Assembly: GCF_001439695.1 (NCBI RefSeq)
Contig: NZ_JYLL01000015.1
Location: forward strand, 1 to 64,000
DNA from: Pseudomonas veronii
GTDB taxonomy: Bacteria > Pseudomonadota > Gammaproteobacteria > Pseudomonadales > Pseudomonadaceae
Direction: 5' to 3'
DNA: 64,000 nucleotides
Positions 35,945 through 45,477 of this stretch are shown in pieces. Under the pieces are notes generated by a model. It ran no database searches. It saw only the letters and a program-made list of their open reading frames with translations, and had not been told where the DNA came from. The translations under genes were made by a program, and so were the position numbers. Position 1 is the stretch's first letter. Each line of letters starts with the position of its first letter.

Positions 35945-36388
35945 TTAGTCAGCGAGATGTCCGTATCCGGCTGCACGGGTGAAGTCGGCCAAATGCCAGA
36001 TCTCACCGTTCGCCCCCCACGTTCCGTCGACAACCTCCTCGATCTGTATCGAGCTCAGCAACCGGCGCTGATCCCCCGCCGCCAGGTTCGATTGTAGGGC
36101 GCCATGCAGTTCACTCACGTAGCGCTGGCGCATCGGTGCATCAAGGACGCCGGCGGGCACCTTGACGATGACCATGCACGGGACAACCTGGGCATGAGGA
36201 GCAACGCCTCCGCACAGCCATTGATCGGCCTGCACTTCCTCAATCAACACCCAGCACAACATACGTTGCTGAGGGGCATCGCCCATGTGTTCATTAATCA
36301 TCGCCACGTCGCTCACGCTTCGAAGCAACTGGTGGCGCTGTGGCAGGTTGAAAGCGCCGGTAGGCACCTTGATCAGGATGTTTGGCAT
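35945..36388 (-). CDS. Tautomerase-like protein with two internal repeats
   Basis: A 147-residue protein that starts MPNILIKVPTG and repeats the same pattern as CMVIVKVPAG near residue 70. Each half has the form (I/V)(I/V)KVP...R...VS/LH...Q(R/I)...IEEV....W..GG, so it is a duplicated 4-oxalocrotonate-tautomerase-type unit. Only the first half has the N-terminal Pro that acts as catalytic base in this superfamily. Ribosome site GAGG. Divergent from the GlxA-type regulator. Reaction unknown; tautomerases act on 2-hydroxymuconate-like enols. Confidence 0.75.
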   Translation of the reverse strand: MPNILIKVPTGAFNLPQRHQLLRSVSDVAMINEHMGDAPQQRMLCWVLIEEVQADQWLCGGVAPHAQVVPCMVIVKVPAGVLDAPMRQRYVSELHGALQSNLAAGDQRRLLSSIQIEEVVDGTWGANGEIWHLADFTRAAGYGHLAD

Positions 36389-36483
36389 GGCGAAACCTCG
36401 CGGTTAACTGGAGGCGCCATTGGGCCAGCTATCCCTTCCCTCGATAAGTGACCGATTCGTCTTCTTTCGGGCATAATCGGACA

Positions 36484-37446
36484 ATGTACGATTTCACTGT
36501 CCTCGTCTTTCCAGGGGCGTTCGCCTCGAGCGTCGCAGCCACCCTGGACATCCTCGGCACCGCCGCAATACTTGCGCAGCGGCGCAGCCTTGCCGTGCCG
36601 CGCTGGCGCGTGTGTGGGCCGCAGCCAGGGTTGATTACGCTGGGCCAAGGCATGCTGCTGCAGGTCGACGCGCTGACCACAGATGTCGAGGACAACTCCT
36701 GCTGGGTCATTCCGGGCCTCGGCATCAGCGACTTCGACGTGCTGCGGCAGCGGCTTGAGGAAGACGTGGTCCTTCAGACCCTGCCAGCGCTGAAGACACA
36801 TGTGAATCAAGGCAAGGAGATTGCCGCCTCATGCTCGGCGGTCTTTCTCCTGCATGCCGCCGGGTTGCTCACGGGGCGACGGGTGACGACTTCCTGGTGG
36901 CTCGCCCCTTGGCTGTCGAGCATGGCGCCTGACTGCATTGTCGACCCCAACGTCATGGTGCTCCGCGATCCGCCGCTGACGACCGCCGGTGCAGCCTTCG
37001 CACAAACCGACTTGATGCTGCACCTGCTGCGCAGACGTCTGTCGCCGGAACTCGCCGACGCGGTGGGCAAGGCCCTGCTGCTCGATGGCCGGCAATTGCA
37101 GTCCCCCTTCATCAACCCGGCAATCATGGCCCAGGGCAATACGCTGGTCGCCAACCTCACCGCCTACATCGAAGCACGCCTGCCCCATCCCCCCAGTGTG
37201 CCGAGCCTTGCGGCATACGTCGGCATGTCTGAGCGAACGCTGTCGCGGCACCTTCGAAAAGCAACCGGTCTTTCAACTCGCAATCTGATCCAACGCGTGC
37301 AATTGAACAGAGCCCGCGTGCTGCTGGAAACCAGCAGGCACTCCGTTGAATCTATCGCCGCGCAGGTGGGATACCAAGATGCCACGGCCCTGCGGCGACT
37401 CATGCGCCGCCTGTTGAACGCCTCGCCAAAACAACTGCGCCAGTAA
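36484..37446 (+). CDS. GlxA-type AraC-family regulator with DJ-1/PfpI domain
   Basis: A 320-residue protein: N-terminal DJ-1/PfpI-like domain (~1-170, YDFTVLVFPGAFASSVAATLDIL; CSAVFLLHAAGLLTGR with the nucleophile-position Cys) and a C-terminal AraC-type double HTH (~225-320, LAAYVGMSERTLSRHLRKATG; IAAQVGYQDATALRRLMRR). ATG 36484 is favoured by the domain start; a GTG at 36448 is possible. Probably controls the divergent tautomerase gene. Confidence 0.87.
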   Translation: MYDFTVLVFPGAFASSVAATLDILGTAAILAQRRSLAVPRWRVCGPQPGLITLGQGMLLQVDALTTDVEDNSCWVIPGLGISDFDVLRQRLEEDVVLQTLPALKTHVNQGKEIAASCSAVFLLHAAGLLTGRRVTTSWWLAPWLSSMAPDCIVDPNVMVLRDPPLTTAGAAFAQTDLMLHLLRRRLSPELADAVGKALLLDGRQLQSPFINPAIMAQGNTLVANLTAYIEARLPHPPSVPSLAAYVGMSERTLSRHLRKATGLSTRNLIQRVQLNRARVLLETSRHSVESIAAQVGYQDATALRRLMRRLLNASPKQLRQ

Positions 37447-37498
37447 GCTCTAACCGCTGGCAGCCCTTGAGTGCCGCACTCCTCCGCTGCACGGCGCC

Positions 37499-37993
37499 TC
37501 ACTCAATCCGGTCAGCCATGCACCCGAACCGCTGACGCATGCCCGCGCTGGCCGCGGGTCCGGCCTGCACGCTGCACTGGTCCAGGGGCACAAGACGGCC
37601 ATCGGCGATATCCGCCATCATCGGCAGCACCGGCCGCCCCGTCTCCCGCTCGACAATCTGCACGCTTTCCCCTTCTGGCGCGTAATGGCGATTGCCCCAG
37701 GCCACGAAGGCCATGAGCACCACACGGAAATCTTCGCCCTTGGCCGTCGGCACGTACTGGTAGCGCAACGGGCGCTGACTGTAAGGCTGACGCTCGAGCA
37801 GGCCCGCCTCCACCAGCGAGTTCAAGCGTCTGGTGAGCATGTTCGGGGCGATATCCAGGCTGCGGGAAAACTCCTCGAAGCGTCGCAGGCCATGCAAGGC
37901 ATCGCGCATGATCAAAATGCTCCACCACTCGCCAACCCGTTCCAGGCTACGGGCGATCGGGCATTCGGCATGAATGAGGGTCTTGCGCTGCAT
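37499..37993 (-). CDS. HxlR-family regulator
   Basis: A 164-residue MarR-like winged-helix protein of the HxlR family: CPIARSLERVGEWWSILIMRDAL, then FEEFSRSLDIAPNMLTRRLNSLVEAGLLERQ with the Cys near residue 11 that some members use to sense electrophiles. Ribosome site AAGGAA. It is divergent from the fabF-like gene 110 bp away and likely controls it. A C-terminal extension of ~45 residues follows the core. Confidence 0.88.
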   Translation of the reverse strand: MQRKTLIHAECPIARSLERVGEWWSILIMRDALHGLRRFEEFSRSLDIAPNMLTRRLNSLVEAGLLERQPYSQRPLRYQYVPTAKGEDFRVVLMAFVAWGNRHYAPEGESVQIVERETGRPVLPMMADIADGRLVPLDQCSVQAGPAASAGMRQRFGCMADRIE

Positions 37994-38104
37994 GACAGTT
38001 CCTTACGGGGTTCGAACATTTGGTGGCCAGGCATGTTACTTTCATAATGATAGTGACGTCCATATGTCGTTACCCCTCCCTTAAGCACAAAGAACTGGAT
38101 CATC

Positions 38105-39373
38105 ATGAACAAACGCATCGTCGTTACAGGCATGGGCGCGCTGACCCCACTTGGCTGCGGAGTCGAGCAAATATGGCAACGCCTGCTGGCAGGGCAGTCG
38201 GGGATCCGCCGGTTGCCACCGGAGCTGATCGGCGATCTGTCGATCAGCATCGGTGGCCAGGTTCCCGACCGCATCCAAGACCCGGAGGCCGGCTTCGATC
38301 CGGATCTACTGCTGGCCCCCAAAGAACAGCGCAAGATGGACCGCTTCATTCTGTTCGCCCTGGCAGCGGCCCATGAAGCGTTGACACAGGCCGGCTGGGC
38401 GCCGCAAACCCCTGAGGCGCAGGAGCGCACCGCCACCATCATCGCTTCGGGCGTGGGCGGGTTTCCGGCGATTGCCGAAGCCGTGCGGACGACTGACAGC
38501 AAGGGGCCACGGCGCCTGTCACCCTTCACCATCCCGTCATTTCTCAGCAATATGGCCGCCGGTCATGTCTCCATCCGTCATGGTCTCAAGGGGCCACTGG
38601 GGGCTCCGGTGACCGCATGTGCGGCGGGCGTCCAGGCCATCGGCGACGCTGCACGGATGATTCGCGCGGGGGAAATCGACGTAGCGCTCTGCGGCGGGAC
38701 GGAGGCGGCCATTCACCGGGTCAGCCTGGCTGGCTTCGCTGCCGCACGCGCCCTCTCGAGCGATTACAACGACACCCCGGAGCGCGCCTCGCGCCCCTTC
38801 GATCAGGCCCGCGATGGTTTCGTCATGGGTGAAGGCGCCGGCCTGTTGGTCATCGAAGAGTTGCAACATGCCTTGGCACGCGGCGCCACACCCATCGTCG
38901 AGCTGGTGGGCTATGGCACCAGCGCAGACGCGTACCACATGACCGCCGGGCCCGAAGATGGCGACGGCGCCCGCCGCGCCATGCAACAGGCATTGCGCCA
39001 AGCCGGCGTGGACGCATCCCAGGTTCAGCACCTGAATGCCCACGCCACCTCGACCCCGGTGGGCGACAAAGGCGAACTCGCAGCAATCAAAGCCCTGTTC
39101 GGCACAGACAGCGGCCTTGCGATCAGTTCGACCAAGTCCGCCACTGGCCACCTGCTGGGCGCTGCGGGGGGGATCGAGGCGATCTTCACCGTACTTGCGC
39201 TGCGCGATCAGGTAGTTCCGGCAACACTCAATCTGCAAACTCCGGATGCCGCTGCCGAAGGCCTGAACCTGATTCGCGGCCAGGCCCAGCACCTGCCCAT
39301 GGAATATGCGCTGTCCAATGGCTTCGGTTTCGGCGGGGTCAACGCCAGCGTGCTGTTCCGACGCTGGATCTAA
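38105..39373 (+). CDS. Beta-ketoacyl-ACP synthase II (FabF-type paralogue)
   Basis: A 422-residue KAS II enzyme. The catalytic triad is visible: Cys in TACAAGVQA (~172), His in NAHATSTPVGD (~311) and His in KSATGHLLGAAG (~348). It condenses malonyl-ACP with acyl-ACP. No other fatty-acid gene is adjacent, and an HxlR regulator faces it, so this is a stand-alone, probably inducible paralogue rather than the housekeeping fabF of the fabD-fabG-acpP cluster. Full length. Confidence 0.88.
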   Translation: MNKRIVVTGMGALTPLGCGVEQIWQRLLAGQSGIRRLPPELIGDLSISIGGQVPDRIQDPEAGFDPDLLLAPKEQRKMDRFILFALAAAHEALTQAGWAPQTPEAQERTATIIASGVGGFPAIAEAVRTTDSKGPRRLSPFTIPSFLSNMAAGHVSIRHGLKGPLGAPVTACAAGVQAIGDAARMIRAGEIDVALCGGTEAAIHRVSLAGFAAARALSSDYNDTPERASRPFDQARDGFVMGEGAGLLVIEELQHALARGATPIVELVGYGTSADAYHMTAGPEDGDGARRAMQQALRQAGVDASQVQHLNAHATSTPVGDKGELAAIKALFGTDSGLAISSTKSATGHLLGAAGGIEAIFTVLALRDQVVPATLNLQTPDAAAEGLNLIRGQAQHLPMEYALSNGFGFGGVNASVLFRRWI

Positions 39374-39375
39374 AA

Positions 39376-39438
39376 CCGGATATTGCGTCCGGCTTCAGTG
39401 CGGTTGAGGTCTCGGCACCGAGAGGTCGAGACCTCAAC
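39376..39438 (+). terminator. Tandem hairpins after fabF-type gene
   Basis: A small CCGGA/TCCGG hairpin (39376-39392) is followed by a perfect 12-bp inverted repeat GTTGAGGTCTCG (39403-39414)/CGAGACCTCAAC (39427-39438). They lie directly after the fabF-type stop and probably end its transcript; neither has a long T tract. Confidence 0.5.
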
Positions 39439-39549
39439 ATCGGGTGCCGCCAAGCTCCCCGCTGAGCGCTGGATGGCTATGCCGCAATGGTGAACGAAGC
39501 TCAGCTCGTGCGAAACTTCACCGACTCACGAATCACGAACGGTGTTGAA

Positions 39550-40083
39550 ATGGTGCGTTTGCTTGCTGTCTCGGGAAGTCTGCGTCAGGCCTCTTCCAAC
39601 TCAATTTTGCTACGCGCAGTTGAGCATCTATGCCCCGAAGGGGTACAGGTCGCACATTACGAAGGCATCGCTGAATTGCCTCACTTCAACCCGGACCTGC
39701 TCGAGGATCCCCCCGAGTCAGTCTTGGCGTTGCGCGCAATTATCGGGCAGGCGGATGGGCTGTTGGTTTCGTGCCCCGAGTACGCTCGAGGTATTCCCGG
39801 CGCATTCAAGAACATGCTCGATTGGCTGGTGAGCAGTGAAGAGTTTCCGGGCAAGCCTGTCGCGCTGTTCAACGCATCGCCCAGAGCCAGCCACGCGCAA
39901 GCGGCATTGCGGCTGGTCCTGGAAACGATGTCGGCGAGCATCATCGAGCAAGCGTCAATCACGGTTAACCTCCTGTCCAGCCAGTCGAGCGCCGAGGGCA
40001 TTGCCGCCGACCCGGTGATGGGCCCGTTGATCCGTACTGCGCTCGACGCGTTTAAACGGCGTCTCGAAACTCAGGAGCCTTGA
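39550..40083 (+). CDS. NADPH-dependent FMN reductase family protein
   Basis: A 177-residue flavodoxin-fold reductase: FMN-binding VSGSLRQASSNS (~7-18), then PEYARGIPGAFKNMLDWL (~75-92), the hallmark of the FMN_red/chromate-reductase-like family. It reduces flavins, quinones or metals with NADPH. The start MVRLLAVSGSLR is the usual family start; an in-frame ATG at 39487 would add 21 residues. Single gene, convergent with the hydrolase. Confidence 0.85.
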   Translation: MVRLLAVSGSLRQASSNSILLRAVEHLCPEGVQVAHYEGIAELPHFNPDLLEDPPESVLALRAIIGQADGLLVSCPEYARGIPGAFKNMLDWLVSSEEFPGKPVALFNASPRASHAQAALRLVLETMSASIIEQASITVNLLSSQSSAEGIAADPVMGPLIRTALDAFKRRLETQEP

Positions 40084-40150
40084 GGCTCCAACATCGCTTG
40101 TCGAGTGGTTGCCCGCACGCGTTGATTGCCAACGCTGGCCGCCAGTGCAT

Positions 40151-41185
40151 TCACTGGCTGGCTCTGGCGTGAACCCACGCGTTTATCGTTTCAAGGGCGC
40201 CTGGGGCGTAGGCAAGACGACCTTCCATGAGGAACCTCATCGTGGTGAACCAGGACCACTCGCTGGTGAGTTGCGTGTTGTAAGCCGCGGCCTTGAGCAG
40301 CCCATGGGTTGCATCCGGTATGACTTCAATCCGGTTGGCGGGATGGTTGCCGCCGAGCGCCTTTCGGTAGAGGGCTGCGCTGGCTTCGAGATCGACATTC
40401 AGATCGTCCGCGCCCCACAGCGCAAGCAGTGGAATGTCGAGTTTTTCCAAGGCACCGGTTGCGTCTTCGTGAAGATTGCGCCGCACAAACGCCCAGCGTT
40501 CTGCGCTCATACCGTCCAGAAGGGCAACCGGCGGCACCTGCGCAGCGGCGAACAAACGCTCATCGGCGGCGGCGATCCGAGCCATCGTTGCGTCGATGTC
40601 GGGCTCGGACATCCCCGTGCGTTGCAACCGTGTCCGCGTGTAATAGTCACCTTGCCGTTGCCAGGATACCGCGCCCCCGACAAGCACCAGAAAGTCCGCA
40701 TCCCCCGACGCCAGGCGGGGCAGTACCCAGCCGGCTTGTGAAAACCCAAGCGCACCGACAGGAATTGCTGGCAACTTACTGCGCAGGGCAGACAACGCGC
40801 TGCGCACGTCCACGTAGCGGTCCGTCATCGACTGGCTGAGCCAATTCCCCGGCGAATCCCCAACGCCCGGTTTATCCCACGAAACAACCGCAATGCCGGC
40901 ATCGAGAAGCGCGTTGATGAGTGGATCGTAACCCTGCTGCGACGTGCGATCCTGGGGGCCATCCCCGTGAACCAGAACCACTGCCGCTGTTGCTGCGTGG
41001 TCGGGCAGCCAGAGCGTGCCGGCCAGGCGCAGTCCATTTGCGTCGAATGCAAACGGTTCGCTGGCTCTGCGATCCAGACCATAAGTGTCAAGCCGCGCGA
41101 GAACAAGCAACGCGATAGCCACGATGAGACAAACGACGGCAATCAACTTTACGCGGTAACGTTTCATCCAGATTTCTTTATGCAT
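40151..41185 (-). CDS. Membrane-anchored alpha/beta hydrolase
   Basis: A 344-residue protein with a basic N-terminus and one membrane helix (about 10-30, KLIAVVCLIVAIALLVLA), then an alpha/beta-hydrolase domain facing the periplasm. The oxyanion region is LVHGDGPQDR, the nucleophile lies in GFSQAG, the acid Asp in LWGADD and the His in DATHGLL. ATG 41185 has AAGGAG at ideal spacing. Serine esterase/peptidase-type; substrate unknown. Upstream lies a LysR gene on the same strand. Confidence 0.85.
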   Translation of the reverse strand: MHKEIWMKRYRVKLIAVVCLIVAIALLVLARLDTYGLDRRASEPFAFDANGLRLAGTLWLPDHAATAAVVLVHGDGPQDRTSQQGYDPLINALLDAGIAVVSWDKPGVGDSPGNWLSQSMTDRYVDVRSALSALRSKLPAIPVGALGFSQAGWVLPRLASGDADFLVLVGGAVSWQRQGDYYTRTRLQRTGMSEPDIDATMARIAAADERLFAAAQVPPVALLDGMSAERWAFVRRNLHEDATGALEKLDIPLLALWGADDLNVDLEASAALYRKALGGNHPANRIEVIPDATHGLLKAAAYNTQLTSEWSWFTTMRFLMEGRLAYAPGALETINAWVHARASQ

Positions 41186-41314
41186 AGTCACTCCTTTTTT
41201 TCCTTTCAAGAGTCCCGGCTGACAGGCCCGAATCTCAGTGCCAATCCCTGACGCAGTGCATGCATTTCGCAACGCCCCGTAGCGCCCTAGCGGCGCTGCT
41301 GGCTTCTCGGACGA

Positions 41315-42184
41315 TTAACTGAACTGGCTCGCAAGCATTTCCCTGACAGCCCCGACCAAGGGCGATTCGCCGGGACGAGGGGGCAACAGGCTGAACTCAA
41401 CATCCGGCAATCCCGGTAAATGGTGCGCCGACTGGCAGACCTGCGCGCCCATCGGTACTGCGGAGGCATTCAGACAAGCGACCCCCAACCCTGCCAATAA
41501 CGCTGATTGCAGCCCCGCGACGCCGGACGCCGAATGCGCAACCACATAAGGCACCTCGTGAGCCTCCAAGGTCTCTCTGGCGAGGCGCTGCAGGCTGCAC
41601 CCCTGCGGCAGTACCAAAAGTGGCAACGGGGTGTTTTCCTCCCGCTCAGCCTCGAACCCCGCGACCGACACCCAACGCAACGCCTCCCGTCGCACCGGCA
41701 AGCCCTCGGGCAGGCTGCGCCCGTCGAGAATTCGCATGGAAAGGCCGATATCGAAGTCGCCTGAATCTGCCCCGCTCTCGATTTGCATGCTCTTGCGTAC
41801 CGACACATGCAGGCGAAGGTGCGGATAGCGCACTCGCAGTTTCTTCAACAGGTCGGCGATCGAGCTGGGCAGAAAGTAGTCGGTGATGGCCAGCCGCAAC
41901 TCGCCGACAAAGGTCACGCCACGCACGCTTTCAAGGGCACGCTCACTCAAGGCGAGCATGTCGCGTGCGTGGACCAATAAGCGTTCGCCAGCCGGTGTCG
42001 GCCTGACGCCTTTTTTACCCCGCTCCAGCAACGTAACCCCGGTGAAGGCCTCGAGCTTGCGCAATTGCTCGCTTAACGCCGACTGCGACCGACACAACTT
42101 AGGCGCCGCCTGCGCGAGGCTGCCTGACTCCATCGCAACCGCGAAGGCTCGCAAAAGTTCGAGATCAAAGGGGCGCATGCTCAT
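41315..42184 (-). CDS. LysR-family regulator
   Basis: A 289-residue LysR protein: FDLELLRAFAVAMESGSLAQAAPKL with HTH to ~65 and a short effector domain. It is divergent from the tautomerase gene at 42287 and is its probable regulator; the alpha/beta hydrolase gene 129 bp downstream may also be under it. Confidence 0.87.
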   Translation of the reverse strand: MSMRPFDLELLRAFAVAMESGSLAQAAPKLCRSQSALSEQLRKLEAFTGVTLLERGKKGVRPTPAGERLLVHARDMLALSERALESVRGVTFVGELRLAITDYFLPSSIADLLKKLRVRYPHLRLHVSVRKSMQIESGADSGDFDIGLSMRILDGRSLPEGLPVRREALRWVSVAGFEAEREENTPLPLLVLPQGCSLQRLARETLEAHEVPYVVAHSASGVAGLQSALLAGLGVACLNASAVPMGAQVCQSAHHLPGLPDVEFSLLPPRPGESPLVGAVREMLASQFS

Positions 42185-42286
42185 CCTGCCGTTTTTCCGA
42201 AGGATACGATCATATCTTCCGGCTTTTCAGCACTCAACCCATTCCTTACTCTGAGCCGGACATTAACGTCCTACGAGGTCTCCAAC

Positions 42287-42679
42287 ATGCCCGGCATCAC
42301 ACTCAAAATCTCTGGCCAACCTGACCTTGCGCGAGTCCAGGGGATCGTTTCCCAGCTCACCGCGCTAACCTGCGACGTGCTGGAGAAACGCCCGGAGCAG
42401 ACGCTGGTGATGGTGCATTTCGTGCCTCATGAGCAATGGTTCATCAACAGTTGCTCGCTGGCCGAACTGGGTTACAACTCGTTCCGGCTGGAGGTCACCA
42501 TCACCGATGAGACAAACACCAAAGCGCAGAAGGCGCGCTTTCAGCGCGAGGCGTTCGCGCTATTGGCCGAGGAAATCGGCAACCTGCATCCACACTCCAA
42601 CATCCACCTCATTGATTGCAGGGCCAGTGCATATGGGTATGGCGGCGTGAGCCAGGAATACAAACATCACCATCCCTGA
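42287..42679 (+). CDS. 4-oxalocrotonate tautomerase family protein
   Basis: A 130-residue protein beginning MPGITLKI, so that Pro becomes the N-terminal catalytic base after Met removal. The length is that of the longer tautomerase group with a C-terminal extension ending in YGYGGVSQEY. GAGG precedes the ATG. Divergent from a LysR gene. Likely isomerises an unsaturated 2-hydroxy or 2-oxo acid. Confidence 0.82.
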   Translation: MPGITLKISGQPDLARVQGIVSQLTALTCDVLEKRPEQTLVMVHFVPHEQWFINSCSLAELGYNSFRLEVTITDETNTKAQKARFQREAFALLAEEIGNLHPHSNIHLIDCRASAYGYGGVSQEYKHHHP

Positions 42680-42860
42680 GCCCCAAACCCGCGACACCGG
42701 GAATGACGCGTGACCGAAGACGGGTCTTCCGATCGGTTGAGGCCGTTGAGCATCACGCGGTCTTTCCTCGCACTTCTAGGCAGCCCCGAACGCTCCCGGC
42801 GCCTGCCGAACTGACACGACTCAACCTCGTACAGTTCGGCAATCGCTCGTGGATCAGTGC

Positions 42861-44252
42861 TCAGCAATGGAGGGCGCGTTCATAGGCGGCCAACACGGCC
42901 TCATGCATGGCTTCGGACATCGTCGGGTGCGGCAGGATGCTTTCGATCAGTTCGGCCTCGGTGGTCTCCAGGCCTCGCGCGATGGTGTAGCCCTGGATCA
43001 TTTCGGTGACCTCCTCGCCGACCATATGCGCGCCGAGCAACTCGCCGCTGTCTGCGTCGAACACCACTTTGACGAAGCCCTCCGTGGCGCCCATGGCAAT
43101 CGCCTTGCCGTTGGCGGCGAAGGGGAACTTGCCGACCTTGAGGGTCTTGCCGGCACTGCGCGCCTGGGCTTCGGTGTAGCCGACACTGGCGACTTGCGGG
43201 TGGCTGTAGGTACAGGCCGGCACGCTGCGGGGGTCCAGTGGGTGGGGGTTCTGACCGGCGATCTTCTCGACACAGATCACGGCTTCGTGGCTGGCCTTGT
43301 GCGCCAGCCACGGCGCCCCGGCCAGATCGCCAATGGCGTAGACACCCGGCTCGCCCGTGCGGCAGAACTCATCCACTAACACATGGGTGTGCTGCACCTT
43401 GACCCCTGTGCCCTCCAGCCCCAGCTCCTCGACATTGCCGACAATGCCCGCGGCCACCAGCACCACGTCAGCCTGCAGCGTCTCGTTGCTGTTGCCTTCG
43501 AGGCGCAACTGCACGGCGCCCTGCTCCACCTTGCTACCTTGCAGCGCACAGCCGGTGTACAGGCGGATACCGTCGCGAACCAGGGCCTGCGCCACATGGG
43601 CGCTGACCTCGTGGTCTTCTACCGGGAGGATCCGCTCCGCCATTTCCACCACGCTGACCTGGGCGCCCAGCGCGTGATAGAAACTGGCGAACTCGATCCC
43701 GATCGCACCGCCGCCGATGATCACCAGCCGCTTGGGTACGCTGTCCGGCACCAACGCCTGGCGGTAGCTCCAGAAATGCTTGCCATCCGGCTCCATGCCC
43801 GGCAGCACTCGGGCCCGGGCCCCGGTGGCGAGAATAATATGCGGCGCATTCAGGCTCAGCTCGCCTTGCTCCCCACTGACTTTCAGCCGCTGCGGCCCAT
43901 CCAGCCGCGCATGCCCATTGAACACCTGGACGCGGTGCTTTTTCATCAACCCGCTGACCCCACGGTGCAACTGGGCGGCGACATCGCGGGAGCGCTTGAC
44001 GATGGCCTTCAGGTCCGGCCTGGCCGGCCCGACCTCAATACCAAAACTGCCCGCGCTGCCGATCAGGCGCAACACGTCGGCACTGCGCAACAGGGCCTTC
44101 GTCGGAATGCAGCCCCAGTTCAGGCAGACCCCACCCAGTTGCGCCTTTTCCACCAACGCCGTGCGCAGCCCCAACTGGCTGGCGCGAATGGCCGCCACGT
44201 AACCGCCGGGGCCGCCACCGACGACGATCAGATCAAATTTCATTTCGCTCAT
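42861..44252 (-). CDS. Dihydrolipoyl dehydrogenase (E3)
   Basis: A 463-residue FAD enzyme: Rossmann GGGPGGYVAAI (~12-22), redox disulfide in GGVCLNWGCIPTKALL (~41-56), NAD motif IIGGGAIGIEFASF (~180) and a C-terminal His-Pro pair in HPTMSEAMHEAV. It re-oxidises the lipoyl group of the E2 protein. Last gene of the E1-VOC-E2-E3 operon, 10 bp after E2. The dedicated E3 suggests a self-contained complex of the acetoin- or branched-chain 2-oxoacid-dehydrogenase type. Confidence 0.93.
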   Translation of the reverse strand: MSEMKFDLIVVGGGPGGYVAAIRASQLGLRTALVEKAQLGGVCLNWGCIPTKALLRSADVLRLIGSAGSFGIEVGPARPDLKAIVKRSRDVAAQLHRGVSGLMKKHRVQVFNGHARLDGPQRLKVSGEQGELSLNAPHIILATGARARVLPGMEPDGKHFWSYRQALVPDSVPKRLVIIGGGAIGIEFASFYHALGAQVSVVEMAERILPVEDHEVSAHVAQALVRDGIRLYTGCALQGSKVEQGAVQLRLEGNSNETLQADVVLVAAGIVGNVEELGLEGTGVKVQHTHVLVDEFCRTGEPGVYAIGDLAGAPWLAHKASHEAVICVEKIAGQNPHPLDPRSVPACTYSHPQVASVGYTEAQARSAGKTLKVGKFPFAANGKAIAMGATEGFVKVVFDADSGELLGAHMVGEEVTEMIQGYTIARGLETTEAELIESILPHPTMSEAMHEAVLAAYERALHC

Positions 44253-44262
44253 GGGTACTCTC

Positions 44263-45477
44263 TCAAATCAGCATGCCCAGCGGGTTTTCCATCAGGCCCT
44301 TGAACACCGCCAACCATTGCGCAGCGAGTGCGCCATCCACGGCCCGATGATCCACCGACAACGTGCAACGCAGTACCGCACCGACCTTCAGCTCACCGTT
44401 TTCAACCACCGGTTTTTGCTGCGTCGCACCCACCGCCAGAATCGCGGCGTGGGGTGGATTGATGATCGCGCTGAACTGCTCGACGCCGAACATCCCCAGG
44501 TTGCTGATGGTGAAACTGCCGCCCTGGTATTCCTCGGGGCGCAGACGTCCGTCGCGGGCGCGCCCGGCCAACTCCGCCACCTGCGCGCTGATCTGCGAAA
44601 GGGCCTTGCTGTCGGCATTGCGCACCACGGGGGTGATCAGGCCGCTCTCGGTGGACACCGCCACGCAGACATCCGCCTGGTGGTAGCGGCGCAGCGCCGT
44701 CTCGGTCCAGGTCACATTCATCGCCGGTACTTGCTGGAGGGCGACAGCCGCCGCCTTGACGATGAAGTCGTTGATCGAAATCTTCCTCGCTGCGGTCCGG
44801 TTGACCTGCTCGCGCAGGGCCAGCAGAGGTTCCATCCGGCATTCCACATCAAGATAGAAATGCGGGACCGTGGCCTTGCTCTCCACCAGGCGCCGGGCAA
44901 TGGTCTTGCGCATGCTGCTGTGGGGGATTTCATCAAAGTCGACGGTCGACACGGGCGTCGGTGCGGCCACCGCAGCGGCAACGGCGACCGCCTCGACGTC
45001 GCGTTTGACGATGCGCCCGTTCGGCCCGCTGCCCTTGAGGCTCGCCAGGTCAAGCCCCTTGGCCGCTGCCAGGCGGCGGGCCAGAGGGCTGGCGAAGATC
45101 CGCCCGCTGTGCGCGTCAATCGCAGGCGTCACCTCGGCCCGAGGCTGGAGCACCGGTGCGTCATCCACCACCGGCTCATTGGCCGCCGCCAGCGCACCGG
45201 CCTTGGCCAACAGCGCGGCAATGTCGACATCGGTTTCGCCTCTGGCAAACAGCACCCCGATCGGCGCGCCCACTTCCACTTCGCGCCCCGGTTCGACCAG
45301 GATCTTGCCCAGCACCGCATCTTCCTCGGCGGCCAGTTCGACCAAGGCCTTTTCGGTCTCGATCTCGGCAATGCAATCACCGGCGCTGATGGTGTCGCCT
45401 TCCTTGAGGGTCCAGTTCTGGATCGCGGCGTGGGTGGCGTTGGCCGACACTTCCGGCATATGTAAGAGCTTGGCCAT
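44263..45477 (-). CDS. Dihydrolipoamide acyltransferase (E2)
   Basis: A 404-residue E2. One lipoyl domain (1-80, lipoylated Lys in ETEKALVE at ~45), a peripheral-subunit-binding domain (~125-165, FASPLARRLAAAKGLDL), and the catalytic domain with DHRAVDGALAAQWL near the C-terminus. It transfers the acyl group from E1 to CoA. Its ATG overlaps the VOC stop as TGATG. The specific acyl group cannot be deduced. Confidence 0.93.
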   Translation of the reverse strand: MAKLLHMPEVSANATHAAIQNWTLKEGDTISAGDCIAEIETEKALVELAAEEDAVLGKILVEPGREVEVGAPIGVLFARGETDVDIAALLAKAGALAAANEPVVDDAPVLQPRAEVTPAIDAHSGRIFASPLARRLAAAKGLDLASLKGSGPNGRIVKRDVEAVAVAAAVAAPTPVSTVDFDEIPHSSMRKTIARRLVESKATVPHFYLDVECRMEPLLALREQVNRTAARKISINDFIVKAAAVALQQVPAMNVTWTETALRRYHQADVCVAVSTESGLITPVVRNADSKALSQISAQVAELAGRARDGRLRPEEYQGGSFTISNLGMFGVEQFSAIINPPHAAILAVGATQQKPVVENGELKVGAVLRCTLSVDHRAVDGALAAQWLAVFKGLMENPLGMLI

